DNA of 64,000 nucleotides from Anabaena sp. WA102 (GTDB lineage: Bacteria; Cyanobacteriota; Cyanobacteriia; Cyanobacteriales; Nostocaceae): assembly GCF_001277295.1 (NCBI RefSeq), contig NZ_CP011456.1, forward strand, positions 4,592,001-4,656,000, given 5' to 3'. This document shows, in pieces, positions 16,520 through 26,507 of this stretch (positions are counted from its first letter, which is position 1; each line of letters starts with the position of its first letter). A program made the translations under genes and the position numbers. The notes under the pieces were generated by a model. That model was not told the origin of the DNA. It ran no database searches and worked only from the letters and a program-made list of their open reading frames with translations.

Positions 16520-18166
16520 ATGCAGCCATTTCTACCTCAAAATGACCCGAACCCGGCACAACGCCAATCTTCTCTAGAGAAAGGACGCAAAGAGTATCAA
16601 TTCATGTATGATTTTTTGCCGCCTATGGCGATGCTCAAAAGCGTACCTCCCGCAGAGAATTTTTCTACTAAGTATATTGCTGAACGGACATTAGAGGCAG
16701 CAGAACTTCCTCTAAATATGATGGCTGTTAAAACTCATGCTATGTGGGATACTTTAGATGAATTGCAAGATTATGAGGACTTTTTCCCAGTTTTGCAAAA
16801 ACCTAATGTGATGAAAACCTATGAAACCGATGATTCCTTCGCCGAACAACGGCTTTGTGGGGTGAATCCAATGGTTTTACGTCAAATTAAGCAAATGCCA
16901 GCTAACTTTGCCTTTACCATCGAAGAATTACAGGATAAGTTTGGCAATTCTATTAATTTAATCGAAAGATTGGCCACAGGAAATCTATATGTCGCTGATT
17001 ATAGATCCTTGGCGTTCATTCAAGGTGGCACTTATGCCAAAGGAAAAAAGTACCTACCAGCACCTCTAGCCTTTTTCTGTTGGCGCAGTTCGGGCTTTCA
17101 AGATCGAGGCCAATTAGTACCTGTAGCCATTCAAATCAATCCCAAGGCAGGTAAAGTCAGCCCCTTGCTAACTCCTTTTGATGACCCTTTAACCTGGTTT
17201 TATGCTAAGTCCTGTGTGCAAATTGCTGATGGTAATCATCATGAAATGAGTAGCCATTTATGCCGGACTCACCTGGTAATGGAACCCTTTGCTGTTGTCA
17301 CCCCGCGTCAACTGGCTGAAAATCATCCTCTGAGAATATTACTCAAACCCCATTTCCGGTTTATGTTGGCTAATAATGATTTAGCTCGCAAGCGTCTGGT
17401 TAGTAGGGGCGGTTTTGTGGATGAATTATTAGCAGGAACTCTGCAAGAATCATTGCAAATTGTGGTAGATGCCTATAAAAGTTGGAGTCTAGACCAGTTT
17501 GCTCTACCTAGGGAACTCAAAAATCGCGGTGTAGATGATGTGAAAAACTTGCCACATTATCCTTATCGGGATGATGGAATTTTGTTATGGAATGCGATTA
17601 ATAAGTTTGTATTTAACTATTTGCAGCTTTATTACAAGAGTCCAGCAGACTTGAAAGCAGACGGAGAACTGCAAGCTTGGGCGCGGGAATTGGTGGCTCA
17701 GGATGGTGGTAGAGTTAAGGGTATGAGCGACCGCATTGATACCCTAGAACAATTAGTTGAGATTGTTACTACTATCATATATATTTGTGGTCCGCAGCAT
17801 TCGGCGGTTAATTTCTCCCAATATGAATACATGGGTTTTATTCCTAATATGCCCCTAGCTGCTTATCAAGAAATTCAACAAAAGGGTGATATTGAAGACC
17901 GTCAAGCCCTGATAGATTTTCTACCACCAGCAAAGCCCACAAATACCCAATTATCAACTGTGTACATACTTTCAGACTATCGTTATGACAGACTGGGATA
18001 TTATGAAGAGGAAGAATTTACAGATCCAAATGCTGACCAAGTTGTGAATAAATTTCAGCAAGAATTGAATGTGGTACAGAGAAAAATTGAATTGAATAAT
18101 AAGGGACGTTTAGTAAATTACGAATATCTCCAACCCAGACTTATTCTCAACAGTATTAGTATTTAA
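16520..18166 (+). CDS. Lipoxygenase
   Basis: 548 residues, lacking the N-terminal PLAT domain of plant enzymes. The five iron ligands are visible: H241 and H246 in ADGNHHEMSSH, H427 and N431 in CGPQHSAVNF, and the C-terminal isoleucine I548 that ends the protein (NSISI). The THLVMEPF and NHPLR(I)LLKPH stretches are also typical. Makes hydroperoxides from linoleic or linolenic acid; regio- and stereospecificity cannot be read with confidence. Forms an operon with the upstream P450. Confidence 0.95.
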   Translation: MQPFLPQNDPNPAQRQSSLEKGRKEYQFMYDFLPPMAMLKSVPPAENFSTKYIAERTLEAAELPLNMMAVKTHAMWDTLDELQDYEDFFPVLQKPNVMKTYETDDSFAEQRLCGVNPMVLRQIKQMPANFAFTIEELQDKFGNSINLIERLATGNLYVADYRSLAFIQGGTYAKGKKYLPAPLAFFCWRSSGFQDRGQLVPVAIQINPKAGKVSPLLTPFDDPLTWFYAKSCVQIADGNHHEMSSHLCRTHLVMEPFAVVTPRQLAENHPLRILLKPHFRFMLANNDLARKRLVSRGGFVDELLAGTLQESLQIVVDAYKSWSLDQFALPRELKNRGVDDVKNLPHYPYRDDGILLWNAINKFVFNYLQLYYKSPADLKADGELQAWARELVAQDGGRVKGMSDRIDTLEQLVEIVTTIIYICGPQHSAVNFSQYEYMGFIPNMPLAAYQEIQQKGDIEDRQALIDFLPPAKPTNTQLSTVYILSDYRYDRLGYYEEEEFTDPNADQVVNKFQQELNVVQRKIELNNKGRLVNYEYLQPRLILNSISI

Positions 18167-18186
18167 CTAATTGCAGAATAGACAAA

Positions 18187-18220
18187 ACCCCTTTTTTAAT
18201 AATATTAAAATGGGGTATTT
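18187..18220 (+). terminator. Probable terminator after the lipoxygenase gene
   Basis: ACCCC plus an AT-rich stem pairs with AATGGGGT, followed by ATTTTATT, 20 bp after the stop codon. The stem is AT-rich and the T-run broken, so termination strength is uncertain. Confidence 0.5.
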
Positions 18221-18261
18221 TATTCTTTATCATTCACTATAAACAAATGATATGATAGTTT

Positions 18262-18374
18262 CTCGTTCCCATACTCTGTATGGGAATGAATTACGGAAGG
18301 CTCTGCCTTCATTGATACTAAGTTATAGAGGCAGAGCCTCTAAGTAGCATTCCCAGTCAGAGACTGGGAACGAG
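18262..18374. repeat. 113-bp inverted repeat (CTCGTTCCC family)
   Basis: Begins CTCGTTCCCATACTC and ends with the matching GACTGGGAACGAG; internal stems around GGCTCTGCCTTC and GGCAGAGCC. A diverged copy is at 61235-61345. Non-coding, able to fold into a long multi-stem hairpin; probably a MITE-type element. Confidence 0.75.
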
Positions 18375-18396
18375 GAAACGATAAAAAAATCCTTTT

Positions 18397-18516
18397 TTAC
18401 ACAGCAACAGACTTTCTTGATAAATTAGCACTAATTTCATCGCTACTGGGTAATGAAACTAAAGGACAACCTAATGTTTCAAAATCAAGGGTTTCAATTC
18501 CACTGTTTGAATTTTG
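18397..18516 (-). pseudogene. Possible 3' relic of a gene (about 40 codons)
   Basis: An open stretch on the minus strand ends in TAA at 18397 and reads ...IETLDFETLGCPL, SLPSSDEIS, RKSVAV. It has no start codon and is bounded upstream by a stop. Codon use looks like real coding sequence, but I do not recognise the family. It may be chance. Confidence 0.2.
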
Positions 18517-18647
18517 TCACTTTTTCTTATTAATTTAAATATAAATAGATACTTGAATTATTAAATAAGTCAGAGATATATATTAGCTCTTGTAAGCCTA
18601 AATTCTATGAAATGTGCAATTTATTTTACATAACTACCTAATCAGAT

Positions 18648-18679
18648 GGTGGGTTACGCTGTCGCTAACCCACCCTACG
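18648..18679. repeat. Interspersed repeat (GGTGGGTTACGCTGTCGC family)
   Basis: Partly palindromic; complement-sense relative of the repeat at 10716-10746. Confidence 0.7.
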
Positions 18680-18721
18680 TATATTTGAAGATTTCAACAA
18701 GATGATTAATTTAATTGCAAC

Positions 18722-19056
18722 GTGAACTACTTACACTTCCCTTGCGGGTAAGTATAGGCTTCCTACCCAGTTAACAGCTTTTTGCTCTTCGAGAACAACA
18801 AGACTGATGTTAAGGCGATAGGCTGACCCCTCGTTCCAAAGGCAAAATCAAGGTTAATCAACAAAAATGATCATGTATCTAGCTTGGTTATCGCTATTCT
18901 CTCGCCTTGCCGAGATATTCAATTCATAACACAAATTTTGTGAATTGTCTCCATGTTTTCCTTCCTTGCTGTCGCGTTGGTCGGAAAACCGTCGTCAATT
19001 CACGCGCCATTCATCCCCCGCTGCCCTATCGGGTCAGACGTGGGGCTTCTGTCGGT
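18722..19056 (+). mobile_element. Orphan IS200/IS605-type element end (possible omega-RNA-like relic, no TnpB)
   Basis: About 330 bp, richer in GC and structure than its surroundings. It ends with TTCACGCGCCATTCATCCCC, a stem-loop and GTGGGGCTTCTG, the layout I know from the right ends of cyanobacterial TnpB-type elements, where the guide (omega/reRNA) is encoded. Earlier parts hold further small hairpins. There is no tnpA or tnpB open frame, so this would be a solo end or deletion derivative. The assignment rests on memory of such ends. Confidence 0.4.
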
Positions 19057-19060
19057 TAAG

Positions 19061-20968
19061 CTAAGAATCCATTTCCGCTAATTCCAACCAGCGTTCTGTG
19101 GACAAATCAATATTTTTCTTCAGAGTTTCCACCTCTTCATATAGCTTTTGCACTTGGCTATAATTTCCAGCTAGAGTTACTAATTTCTTTTCTACTGCTG
19201 TTTTATCTGCTTCTAACTTGGCAATCTTTCCTTCTAGTTCCTCAAATTCCCGTCTTTCCCAATTGGATAATCTGCGGCGTTTTTTAGTCTCTGTAACAGG
19301 AGAGACAACCTTTTCTTCGACAATTACAGGTTTTTGTGTTTCTTGTTTTTCTGCTTCCTCAGCTTTTTTATAATCTAAATAAATGGAATAATTTCCTGGA
19401 TATTGACGTAAACCTCCACCTTCTTCCAAAGCAAAAATTCTATCTACCGTCCGATCTAAAAAGTAACGATCATGAGAAACTACTATTACACAACCATTAA
19501 AATCTTCTAGATAGTCTTCTAATACTGCTAATGTCTGCACATCTAAATCATTAGTCGGTTCATCCAAAATCAACACATTGGGCGCACTAATGAGAATCCG
19601 CAATAAATATAAACGGCGTTTTTCTCCCCCAGAAAGTTTATTAATGGGTGCATATTGTTGATTTCCCGGAAACAAAAATCTCTCTAACATTTGGGAAGCG
19701 GTGATTTTCGTCCCGTCGGATATTTCAATAAATTCCCCTTCTTCTTTAATATAATCAATCACTCGTTGATTATCATCTACCGCCGTCAATAATTCTTCTG
19801 AATGTTGGTTAAAATAACCAATATGAATTGTAGTCCCAATTTCCACACTACCAGAATCTGGTTTAATTTTGGCAGTCATAATATCCATTAAAGTAGATTT
19901 TCCTGCACCATTACCACCAATAATGCCAATCCGATCTTCTGGACTAAATTGATATGTAAAATCTTTAATTAGAGTTCTACCATTGTAGCCTTTACTAACA
20001 TCTTTGAGTTCAATAACCTTCTTACCAATCCGCCTACCAACGGTAGAAATATCAACTTTGCCATTAAGTTGTTTAAACTCAGTATCTCGCAAAGCATGAG
20101 CGCGTTCAATTCGGGCTTTTTGTTTGGTACTTCTAGCTTTTGGTCCTTTTTTTAACCATTCTAATTCCCGCCGTAAAATCCCTTGATGTTTCCTTTGAGT
20201 GCTAACGGCAGATTCTTCAGCTAAAGCTTTCTTTTCCAAATAATAGGAATAATTACCTGTATAATTGTAAATATCACCTCGATCAATTTCGATAATTCTA
20301 TTAGTAACTTTATCTAAAAAATAACGATCATGAGTAATTAATAAAAGTGCGCCGCGATAGCGATTTAAATAACTTTGTAACCATTCTACCGATAAAGCAT
20401 CAAGATGGTTGGTAGGTTCATCCATTAACAACAAATCTGGTTCTGATATCAAAGCCGCTGCTAAAGCAATCCGCTTGCGATATCCCCCGGATAATGTGCC
20501 AACTTTCACATCAAAATCAGCAATTCCTAATTTTGTTAAAATGATTTTGGCGTTAGTTTCTACTTCCCAAGCGCCCGTCGCATCCATCCGCTGCATTACA
20601 CTAGAAAGACGAGACATTAACTGACTATCATCGGGATAATGTGCCAATTTATCAGATAATTCTTCATACTCTCTGACGAGATTCATTTGTTCACCACTGT
20701 CAGCAAATACTTGTTCTAAAACAGTGTGATTTTCGTCCATATCTGGTTGTTGGGGTAAATAAACAATTTTTGCCCCAGAATTAACTAAGATTTGCCCACT
20801 ATCAATTGATTCTAACCGAGCAATCATTTTTAATAGAGTTGATTTCCCAGAACCATTAGTGCCAATTAAACCAACTTTGTCATTAGTATCCAGACTAAAA
20901 TTAGCATCTTTTAAAAGTTCTTTAATTCCAAAGTCTTTCTTAACTGATTGTAAGGTAACAATGCTCAT
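19061..20968 (-). CDS. ABC-F family ATPase, Uup-like
   Basis: 635 residues, soluble, two ABC domains in tandem. Domain 1: GTNGSGKST near 36-44, LSGGYRKR, LLMDEPTNHLD. Domain 2: GGNGAGKST near 350, LSGGEKRR, LILDEPTNDLD. A long C-terminal coiled coil (about 565-632) is the Uup feature. No transmembrane domain. ABC-F proteins act on ribosomes or, for Uup, also affect DNA stability. The stop lies a few bases from the orphan IS605-type end. Confidence 0.92.
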   Translation of the reverse strand: MSIVTLQSVKKDFGIKELLKDANFSLDTNDKVGLIGTNGSGKSTLLKMIARLESIDSGQILVNSGAKIVYLPQQPDMDENHTVLEQVFADSGEQMNLVREYEELSDKLAHYPDDSQLMSRLSSVMQRMDATGAWEVETNAKIILTKLGIADFDVKVGTLSGGYRKRIALAAALISEPDLLLMDEPTNHLDALSVEWLQSYLNRYRGALLLITHDRYFLDKVTNRIIEIDRGDIYNYTGNYSYYLEKKALAEESAVSTQRKHQGILRRELEWLKKGPKARSTKQKARIERAHALRDTEFKQLNGKVDISTVGRRIGKKVIELKDVSKGYNGRTLIKDFTYQFSPEDRIGIIGGNGAGKSTLMDIMTAKIKPDSGSVEIGTTIHIGYFNQHSEELLTAVDDNQRVIDYIKEEGEFIEISDGTKITASQMLERFLFPGNQQYAPINKLSGGEKRRLYLLRILISAPNVLILDEPTNDLDVQTLAVLEDYLEDFNGCVIVVSHDRYFLDRTVDRIFALEEGGGLRQYPGNYSIYLDYKKAEEAEKQETQKPVIVEEKVVSPVTETKKRRRLSNWERREFEELEGKIAKLEADKTAVEKKLVTLAGNYSQVQKLYEEVETLKKNIDLSTERWLELAEMDS

Positions 20969-21038
20969 ATTATGCGGTAATTAGTGATTAAGAAGAGGGC
21001 GGGCAATGCCCACCCTACAGATGATTGTAAATGAAATC

Positions 21039-21455
21039 CTAGACAAATAAATCGAGGGGTAAATGTCCATACATCTCGTTAACTCCTCCCTCTTGATAGG
21101 ACTGGCAAGATACTAACACTCCCCGATGATGCCCAGAATAGGAATCGAGATAACACAAGCCATTTTTGCCATTTAATTTGATATAAACTGGTCCTTCTGG
21201 ATGTGGTAAATCAGTTGGTGCTTGATAACCCAAAGCGCGAGAATAGGTTTTCATGGCTAAAATTCCCTCTTCGGCTGTATCAGCACAAATACCTAAGATT
21301 TGATAATCGGTAAGACTGGTGAGAAAAATTAATGCCTCACGAGTGGGAACTTTTTCTGACGGTTTAAGAATGGGGGCAATATCCAGACAGTTAAATTTGT
21401 TGAGTATTTTCTTGGCTTCTGGGAGTGAGAGTTGCTGATGATTGGGAGTAGACAT
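21039..21455 (-). CDS. DUF1824 family protein
   Basis: 138 residues, cyanobacterial family of unknown function. Recognised by EAKKILNKFNCL near the start, TDYQILGICADTAEEG in the middle, and GPVYIKLNGKNGLCYLDSY with the ending NEMYGHLPLDLFV. Lies 71 bp downstream of the start of the ABC-F gene, same strand. Confidence 0.85.
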   Translation of the reverse strand: MSTPNHQQLSLPEAKKILNKFNCLDIAPILKPSEKVPTREALIFLTSLTDYQILGICADTAEEGILAMKTYSRALGYQAPTDLPHPEGPVYIKLNGKNGLCYLDSYSGHHRGVLVSCQSYQEGGVNEMYGHLPLDLFV

Positions 21456-21852
21456 AATATTGATTTGTCTAGTTTTACGTCTGGTTCTGGTTTCGGGAGG
21501 GAGATTTGCTCACATTAGTGGCATTTTTAAACAAAATCAAGATTGATATGGCATATTCCCTGAGTTTTAGTAGGAATTTTTGCTGTATTGGTAGTCTTCA
21601 CTGAAAATTAGCACATCTGGTTGATTGACAAGGTTATTATACCCTGCTGTTTGCTGCTGGGAACAATAATTTTAGCGACAATATTTTCTAATATAATTCC
21701 CAAAAGTGAAGTTTGCCAAATTACAAGTTACCAATTTCTCAAAATTATCTCTTCTGTTCCTAAAGGAAGATAACTGTATCTATTGCTTCAATATTGATAA
21801 TAAATCAACTCAATTATATGGTAGTATTAGCTGCAAGTAATTATTAATTAAT
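21456..21852. other. 397-bp divergent intergenic region
   Basis: Separates DUF1824 (minus) from the ABC exporter (plus). AT-rich, presumably holds both promoters; I see no repeat, hairpin or recognisable operator in it. Confidence 0.5.
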
Positions 21853-23661
21853 GTGGCTATGCCATTTAAATCTCTCCGATTATCAAAAAGGCGTGAACAT
21901 TCTGTTCGTCCCCTCCAGCGTCTATTTAAATATGGACATCAGTATATTAAACAAATTCGTCTGGCTATTGGTGCTTCTATCCTCAATAAAGTTTTTGACT
22001 TAGCACCCCCTGTATTAATTGGGATTGCGGTGGATGTGGTTGTTAAGCAACAAGATTCTATCATTGCCCGGTTAGGTGTAAAAGATATTTATGGGCAATT
22101 TCTGATTTTATCCTTGTTGACGGTAATTACTTGGGTGTTGGAGTCATTGTTTGAATATGCCTATAAGTTACTATGGCGCAATTTGGGACAGAATATTCAG
22201 CATAATTTAAGGCTAGACGCATATAAGCATTTACAAGAATTAGAATTAGCTTATTTTGAAGAACGCAGTACCGGTGGTTTAATGTCTATTCTCAGTGATG
22301 ATGTTAACCAATTAGAGCGGTTTTTGGATGTGGGCGCAAATGATATTATCCAAGTCACTACTACTATTATTATTGTGGGGACTGCGTTTTTTATTTTAGC
22401 TCCTAGTGTGGCTGGGATGGCAATTTTGCCTATGCCATTTATTCTCTTTGGTTCGATAATTTTTCAGAAATTTCTAGCTCCTCGCTATGCAGAAGTTCGG
22501 GAAAAAGTAGGGTTACTAAATGGGAGATTATCTAATAATTTGAGTGGGATTACCACTATTAAAAGTTTTACAGCAGAAATTTATGAAGCAGCGCGTGTAG
22601 AATCAGAAAGTAATGCCTATCGTCAAAGTAATGCCAAAGCTATTGCTTTATCTGCGGGTTATATTCCGATTATTCGGATGTTCATTTTAATCGCTTTTAC
22701 CATCTTGCTATTATTTGGCGGGATGGCAGCAGTAGAAGGCAGATTGGCTGTAGGTGCTTATAGTTCTTTGGTGTTTTTAGTCCAGCTTTTACTGTGGCCA
22801 TTAACCAGGTTAGGAGATACCTTTGATTTATATCAAAGGGCAATGGCTTCTACTAATCGAGTGATGGATTTGTTGGATACTCCGATGGCAATTCATACCG
22901 GAAATATTGATTTACCTATAGATATGATTCGCGGGGCTTTGGAATTTCAAAATGTGAGTTTTGCTTATCACAATAGAAACCCAATTATTCACAATTTATC
23001 TTTGGAAATTCCCGCAGGAAATACAATTGCAATTGTGGGTTCGACAGGTTCAGGAAAAAGCACTTTGGTTAAACTATTACTGCGATTTTATGAGGTGCAA
23101 AATGGAAAAATTACTTTGGATGGAATTGATTTACAACAATTAAATTTGCGAGATCTACGCCGCGCTATTGGTTTGGTGAGTCAGGATGTGTTTTTATTTC
23201 ATGGTACAGTGGGAGAAAATATTGCCTATGGGACTTTTACCGCTACCGATGAAGATATTATCATGGCGGCGAAAATAGCCGAAGCTCATGATTTTATTAT
23301 GAGTTTGCCCCAAGGTTATGAGACAATTGTGGGAGAACGGGGGCAAAAGTTATCTGGGGGACAAAGACAACGGATTGCGATCGCTCGCGCAGTATTAAAA
23401 GATCCACCAATTCTCATCCTAGATGAAGCCACATCAGCGGTAGACAATGAAACAGAAGCCGCAATTCAGCGTTCTTTAGAACGAATTACCGTTAATCGGA
23501 CTACCATTGCTATTGCTCACCGTCTTTCCACCATTCGCAATGCTGATTGCATTTATGTCATGGAACATGGCAAATTAGTCGAAGCCGGAACTCATGAACA
23601 ACTATTAGAGAAAAATGGCATTTACACCAGTTTATGGCGTGTGCAATCTGGGTTAAAATAA
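21853..23661 (+). CDS. ABC exporter, fused permease and ATPase (MsbA/LipidA-type half transporter)
   Basis: 602 residues. N-terminal transmembrane domain (six helices, about 30-330), then an ATPase with GSTGSGKST near 397-405, [19 protein letters not shown] and the H-loop AHRLS. Works as a homodimer or with a partner. The start is uncertain: GTG at 21853 gives VAMPFK, and an in-frame ATG at 21859 gives MPFK; no clear Shine-Dalgarno separates them. Substrate unknown. Confidence 0.92.
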   Translation: MAMPFKSLRLSKRREHSVRPLQRLFKYGHQYIKQIRLAIGASILNKVFDLAPPVLIGIAVDVVVKQQDSIIARLGVKDIYGQFLILSLLTVITWVLESLFEYAYKLLWRNLGQNIQHNLRLDAYKHLQELELAYFEERSTGGLMSILSDDVNQLERFLDVGANDIIQVTTTIIIVGTAFFILAPSVAGMAILPMPFILFGSIIFQKFLAPRYAEVREKVGLLNGRLSNNLSGITTIKSFTAEIYEAARVESESNAYRQSNAKAIALSAGYIPIIRMFILIAFTILLLFGGMAAVEGRLAVGAYSSLVFLVQLLLWPLTRLGDTFDLYQRAMASTNRVMDLLDTPMAIHTGNIDLPIDMIRGALEFQNVSFAYHNRNPIIHNLSLEIPAGNTIAIVGSTGSGKSTLVKLLLRFYEVQNGKITLDGIDLQQLNLRDLRRAIGLVSQDVFLFHGTVGENIAYGTFTATDEDIIMAAKIAEAHDFIMSLPQGYETIVGERGQKLSGGQRQRIAIARAVLKDPPILILDEATSAVDNETEAAIQRSLERITVNRTTIAIAHRLSTIRNADCIYVMEHGKLVEAGTHEQLLEKNGIYTSLWRVQSGLK

Positions 23662-23682
23662 CAAAAATAAAATTACCAATTA

Positions 23683-24114
23683 ATGATCATGTTTAGTATT
23701 CCCCAACCCGAAACAGCAGAGAACAAATGGCGAGGACAGTTAGATAGATTTGTCAAAAACAATCAGCTAGAACTAGCCGCACTTTTTTGGGGATTGTGGT
23801 TAGAAAATGGTAATACTCAGGGAACTATTGGGATTGATTTACAACCAACTCCCCATTTTGTCTATTGTCCCCAATCTGAAATAGAAAAATTAAACGAGCG
23901 AGTTGAAAATCGTCTCCAAGAAATCTTAGGAATTATTGATAATAACAAACCCGAAACAGAAGTAGTGATGATTGGAATTGGGAAAGGGGAAATTAAGTTA
24001 ATTCAATTTGCACCCAAATCATCACCAGAAACTTGTTTTCAAGAAGTGGGAAAAAATGTAGATGAATTATTAGATTTACTAGAACAGCGATTAATTGAGC
24101 AAATCAGGGATTGA
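23683..24114 (+). CDS. Conserved cyanobacterial protein, possibly CcmS (carboxysome assembly chaperone)
   Basis: 143 residues. Motifs WRGQLDRFVKNNQLELAALF, GIDLQPTPHFVYC and VVMIGIGKGEIKLIQF look like the protein called CcmS, a small chaperone reported to bind a carboxysome shell protein. I am working from memory, and no carboxysome gene is near, so treat as tentative. It follows the ABC exporter by 21 bp and may share its transcript. Confidence 0.4.
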   Translation: MIMFSIPQPETAENKWRGQLDRFVKNNQLELAALFWGLWLENGNTQGTIGIDLQPTPHFVYCPQSEIEKLNERVENRLQEILGIIDNNKPETEVVMIGIGKGEIKLIQFAPKSSPETCFQEVGKNVDELLDLLEQRLIEQIRD

Positions 24115-24178
24115 TATAACTTTAGACAAAGATGGTAATAACTTGGTTTAATTAGGAAAAAGAGGTATCACCAAAAAG

Positions 24179-25405
24179 ATGATGATTTTGGCTCAAAGCT
24201 TAACTATTGATGCAGTTTTAGTAAACAACTGTATCCAGTTCACAACCTGGGGATTTTCCTCCCTCCTACTCGCAGAAATTGTCAGAGATGCTTATCATGC
24301 TTTGTGTCATCAGATAACATGGTTAGCGAAATGGCATAATAAACATCATGCTGTATATCGGCGGGATTTGACTTTAACTTCGCAAAAAGCCTACGTAGAT
24401 TCCCAGTTGTATCACGATATTGTCGAATCGGGCATATTAGTAACAATATTAACAATAATTGCCTTACTAGCACATCAATGGGGATTATGGTTAGGAGTTG
24501 CTTATGCAGTCACGTTTTTATACGGTGCATCTCTGCGATATTTTCAAGGAACAATAGACACAGACTACAATCATTTACCCGGACCATTAGACAAAATTCC
24601 TTCCGTTTTGTGGGTAAATAGAACCTATCATTGGCGACATCATTTTGATGATGTTAATGCTTACTATAGTGGTGTTTTTCCCCTAGTGGATAAAATACTA
24701 GGAACAGGACTTTCTCTCAAAGGTAAAACCGTAGCCTTAACAGGTGCTTCCGGTGCATTAGGACAAGCATTAGCAGCGGAATTATTAAAGCATAATGCCA
24801 AAGTTGTGGCATTAACAACCAATCCTGAAAAAATCGCAATTCAAGAGCGGGTCAAAATTGTAAAATGGGAATTGGGTAATGAAACTCAACTAAAAGAAAG
24901 TTTAAATAAAGTTGATATTCTCATTATCAATCATGGCATAAATGTTTATGGAGATCGTACTTCAGCCGCCATTCAAAATTCCTATCAAGTTAACACATTT
25001 TCCGCTTTGGAACTGATAGATGTCTTTTCTGCAACTGTCACAGGACCCCAAGACAAAGCCACCAAAGAAATTTGGGTAAATACTTCAGAAGCGGAAGTTT
25101 CCCCAGCTTTAAGCCCCTTGTATGAATTGAGCAAAAGAGCATTAGGGGATATTGTCACCCTCAAAAGATTAGATCAAACTTGTGTCATTCGCAAATTAAT
25201 TTTAGGGCCATTCAAAAGTCAATTAAATCCTTATGGTGTGATGTCAGCAAATCAGGTTGCCAAGGGGATTGTATTTTTTGCAAAACGGGATTTTAGAAAT
25301 ATTATTGTCACAGTAAATCCTTTGACTTATATCCTATTTCCCCTCAAAGAATTTAGTACCTGGTTGTACTATCGGATTTTTAGTAAAGGGGTAAAAAGCA
25401 AATAA
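24179..25405 (+). CDS. Fusion: membrane fatty acid hydroxylase/sterol desaturase-like + short-chain dehydrogenase
   Basis: 408 residues. The N-terminal half (1-175) is membrane-embedded, with di-iron histidine clusters H40-x3-H44, H53-x2-HH57 and H151-x2-HH155. The C-terminal half is an SDR: GASGALGQ at 189-196 (NAD(P) site), NHG at 251-253, and the catalytic Y315-x3-K319. This 'bifunctional sterol desaturase/short-chain dehydrogenase' is a known cyanobacterial arrangement; the substrate is unknown, presumably a lipid or carotenoid-like molecule. Confidence 0.85.
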   Translation: MMILAQSLTIDAVLVNNCIQFTTWGFSSLLLAEIVRDAYHALCHQITWLAKWHNKHHAVYRRDLTLTSQKAYVDSQLYHDIVESGILVTILTIIALLAHQWGLWLGVAYAVTFLYGASLRYFQGTIDTDYNHLPGPLDKIPSVLWVNRTYHWRHHFDDVNAYYSGVFPLVDKILGTGLSLKGKTVALTGASGALGQALAAELLKHNAKVVALTTNPEKIAIQERVKIVKWELGNETQLKESLNKVDILIINHGINVYGDRTSAAIQNSYQVNTFSALELIDVFSATVTGPQDKATKEIWVNTSEAEVSPALSPLYELSKRALGDIVTLKRLDQTCVIRKLILGPFKSQLNPYGVMSANQVAKGIVFFAKRDFRNIIVTVNPLTYILFPLKEFSTWLYYRIFSKGVKSK

Positions 25406-25435
25406 TTATCAAGATAACGTTGCTAAATAAAATCT

Positions 25436-25488
25436 AACAGTCTCCTTTCTCTCCACCTCTGCGTCCTCTGTGCCTCTGTGGTTCGTAT
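25436..25488. repeat. Interspersed repeat (CCTCTGCGTCCTCTGTGCCT family)
   Basis: Pyrimidine-rich repeat ending CTCTGTGGTTCGTA in the gap before the VWA gene. Same family as 13661, 36547, 47985 and 61362. Confidence 0.75.
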
Positions 25489-25687
25489 CAAATAAGATGA
25501 CTGATGATTTGTGAAAATGCTATTAGCAACGTTATCCATGATATTGGGAAAGAATAAATATGAAACTAAATATTTAGACATTATGGGTATTGATTCCGTA
25601 CAAACATCCATGTTAGGCTATGTAGTAACAAGTAACATCTAGTTTATACATTTTGCATCTCACCTTGATTAATCAGGAGTATCAAAA

Positions 25688-26338
25688 ATGCCAGTAGGTT
25701 TGCCTGAATTCGTGGAAAACCCGGAAAATCGTTGTCCGGTAATTCTCTTGCTTGATACTTCTGGCTCAATGTCAGGACAACCTATCCAGGAGTTAAATAG
25801 AGGTTTGGCGGCTTTCAAGGAAGATGTGATGAAAGATGCTCAAGCTTCTTTAAGTGTAGAAGTGGCTATTGTCACCTTTAGACCCGTGAAACTGACGCAA
25901 GATTTTGTCACTATAGACCAGTTTACAGCGCCTAAGCTAGAAACAGAAGGTGCAACACCAATGGGTGAAGCCATAGAATACGCTTTGAATTTATTGGAAA
26001 CCCGCAAACAGTCTTATAAGGATAACGGTGTACTCTATTATCGTCCTTGGGTATTTTTAATTACCGATGGTGCGCCTACAGATGCTTGGGAGGGTGCAGC
26101 GCAAAGAGTGAGGGAAGAAGAAGAACAGCGGCGAATGTTGTTTTTTACTGTTGGTGTTCAGGGTGCAGATATGAATAAACTTAAACAAATTGCACCTCGT
26201 CCTCCAGTAATGCTGAATGGCTTAGATTTTCGTTCTTTATTTGTTTGGCTTTCCACTTCCATGAAACGGGTTTCTAGTGGCAAAGTAGGGGAAGCTGTGG
26301 CATTACCGCCGGTGGGATGGGGTCAAATTACTACTTAG
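25688..26338 (+). CDS. VWA domain protein (TerY-like)
   Basis: 216 residues, nearly all one von Willebrand A domain. The metal site (MIDAS) is complete: D23TSGSMSG, the Thr in GATPMGEA near 97-100, and the Asp in LITDGAPTDAW. Similar to TerY proteins that occur with PP2C phosphatase and kinase genes. Here the next gene is a WD40 protein, and no phosphatase or kinase is adjacent. Good Shine-Dalgarno (AGGAG) 10 bp before ATG. Confidence 0.88.
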   Translation: MPVGLPEFVENPENRCPVILLLDTSGSMSGQPIQELNRGLAAFKEDVMKDAQASLSVEVAIVTFRPVKLTQDFVTIDQFTAPKLETEGATPMGEAIEYALNLLETRKQSYKDNGVLYYRPWVFLITDGAPTDAWEGAAQRVREEEEQRRMLFFTVGVQGADMNKLKQIAPRPPVMLNGLDFRSLFVWLSTSMKRVSSGKVGEAVALPPVGWGQITT

Positions 26339-26359
26339 AGGGTGTATAAGCTAGAAGAA

Positions 26360-26466
26360 CCTCTCCCTAACCCTCTCCTAGGAGGAGAGGGGACATGAAA
26401 AAATTAGTTTTTGTACAGGGAGTTTTAAAGCCTCTCTCCTTGCAGGGGAGAGGTTTGGAGAGGGGT
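26360..26466. repeat. Inverted repeat between VWA and WD40 genes
   Basis: CCTCTCCCTAACCCTCTCC is matched by GGAGAGG(TT)TGGAGAGG about 90 bp on, with inner GGAGGAGAGGGG and CTCTCCTTGCAGGGGAGAGG stems. A cyanobacterial GC-rich interspersed element that would fold into a long hairpin. Confidence 0.75.
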
Positions 26467-26507
26467 TATAAAGTCTAATAAAATATACAGGATTTATTTA
26501 TTGTGGG

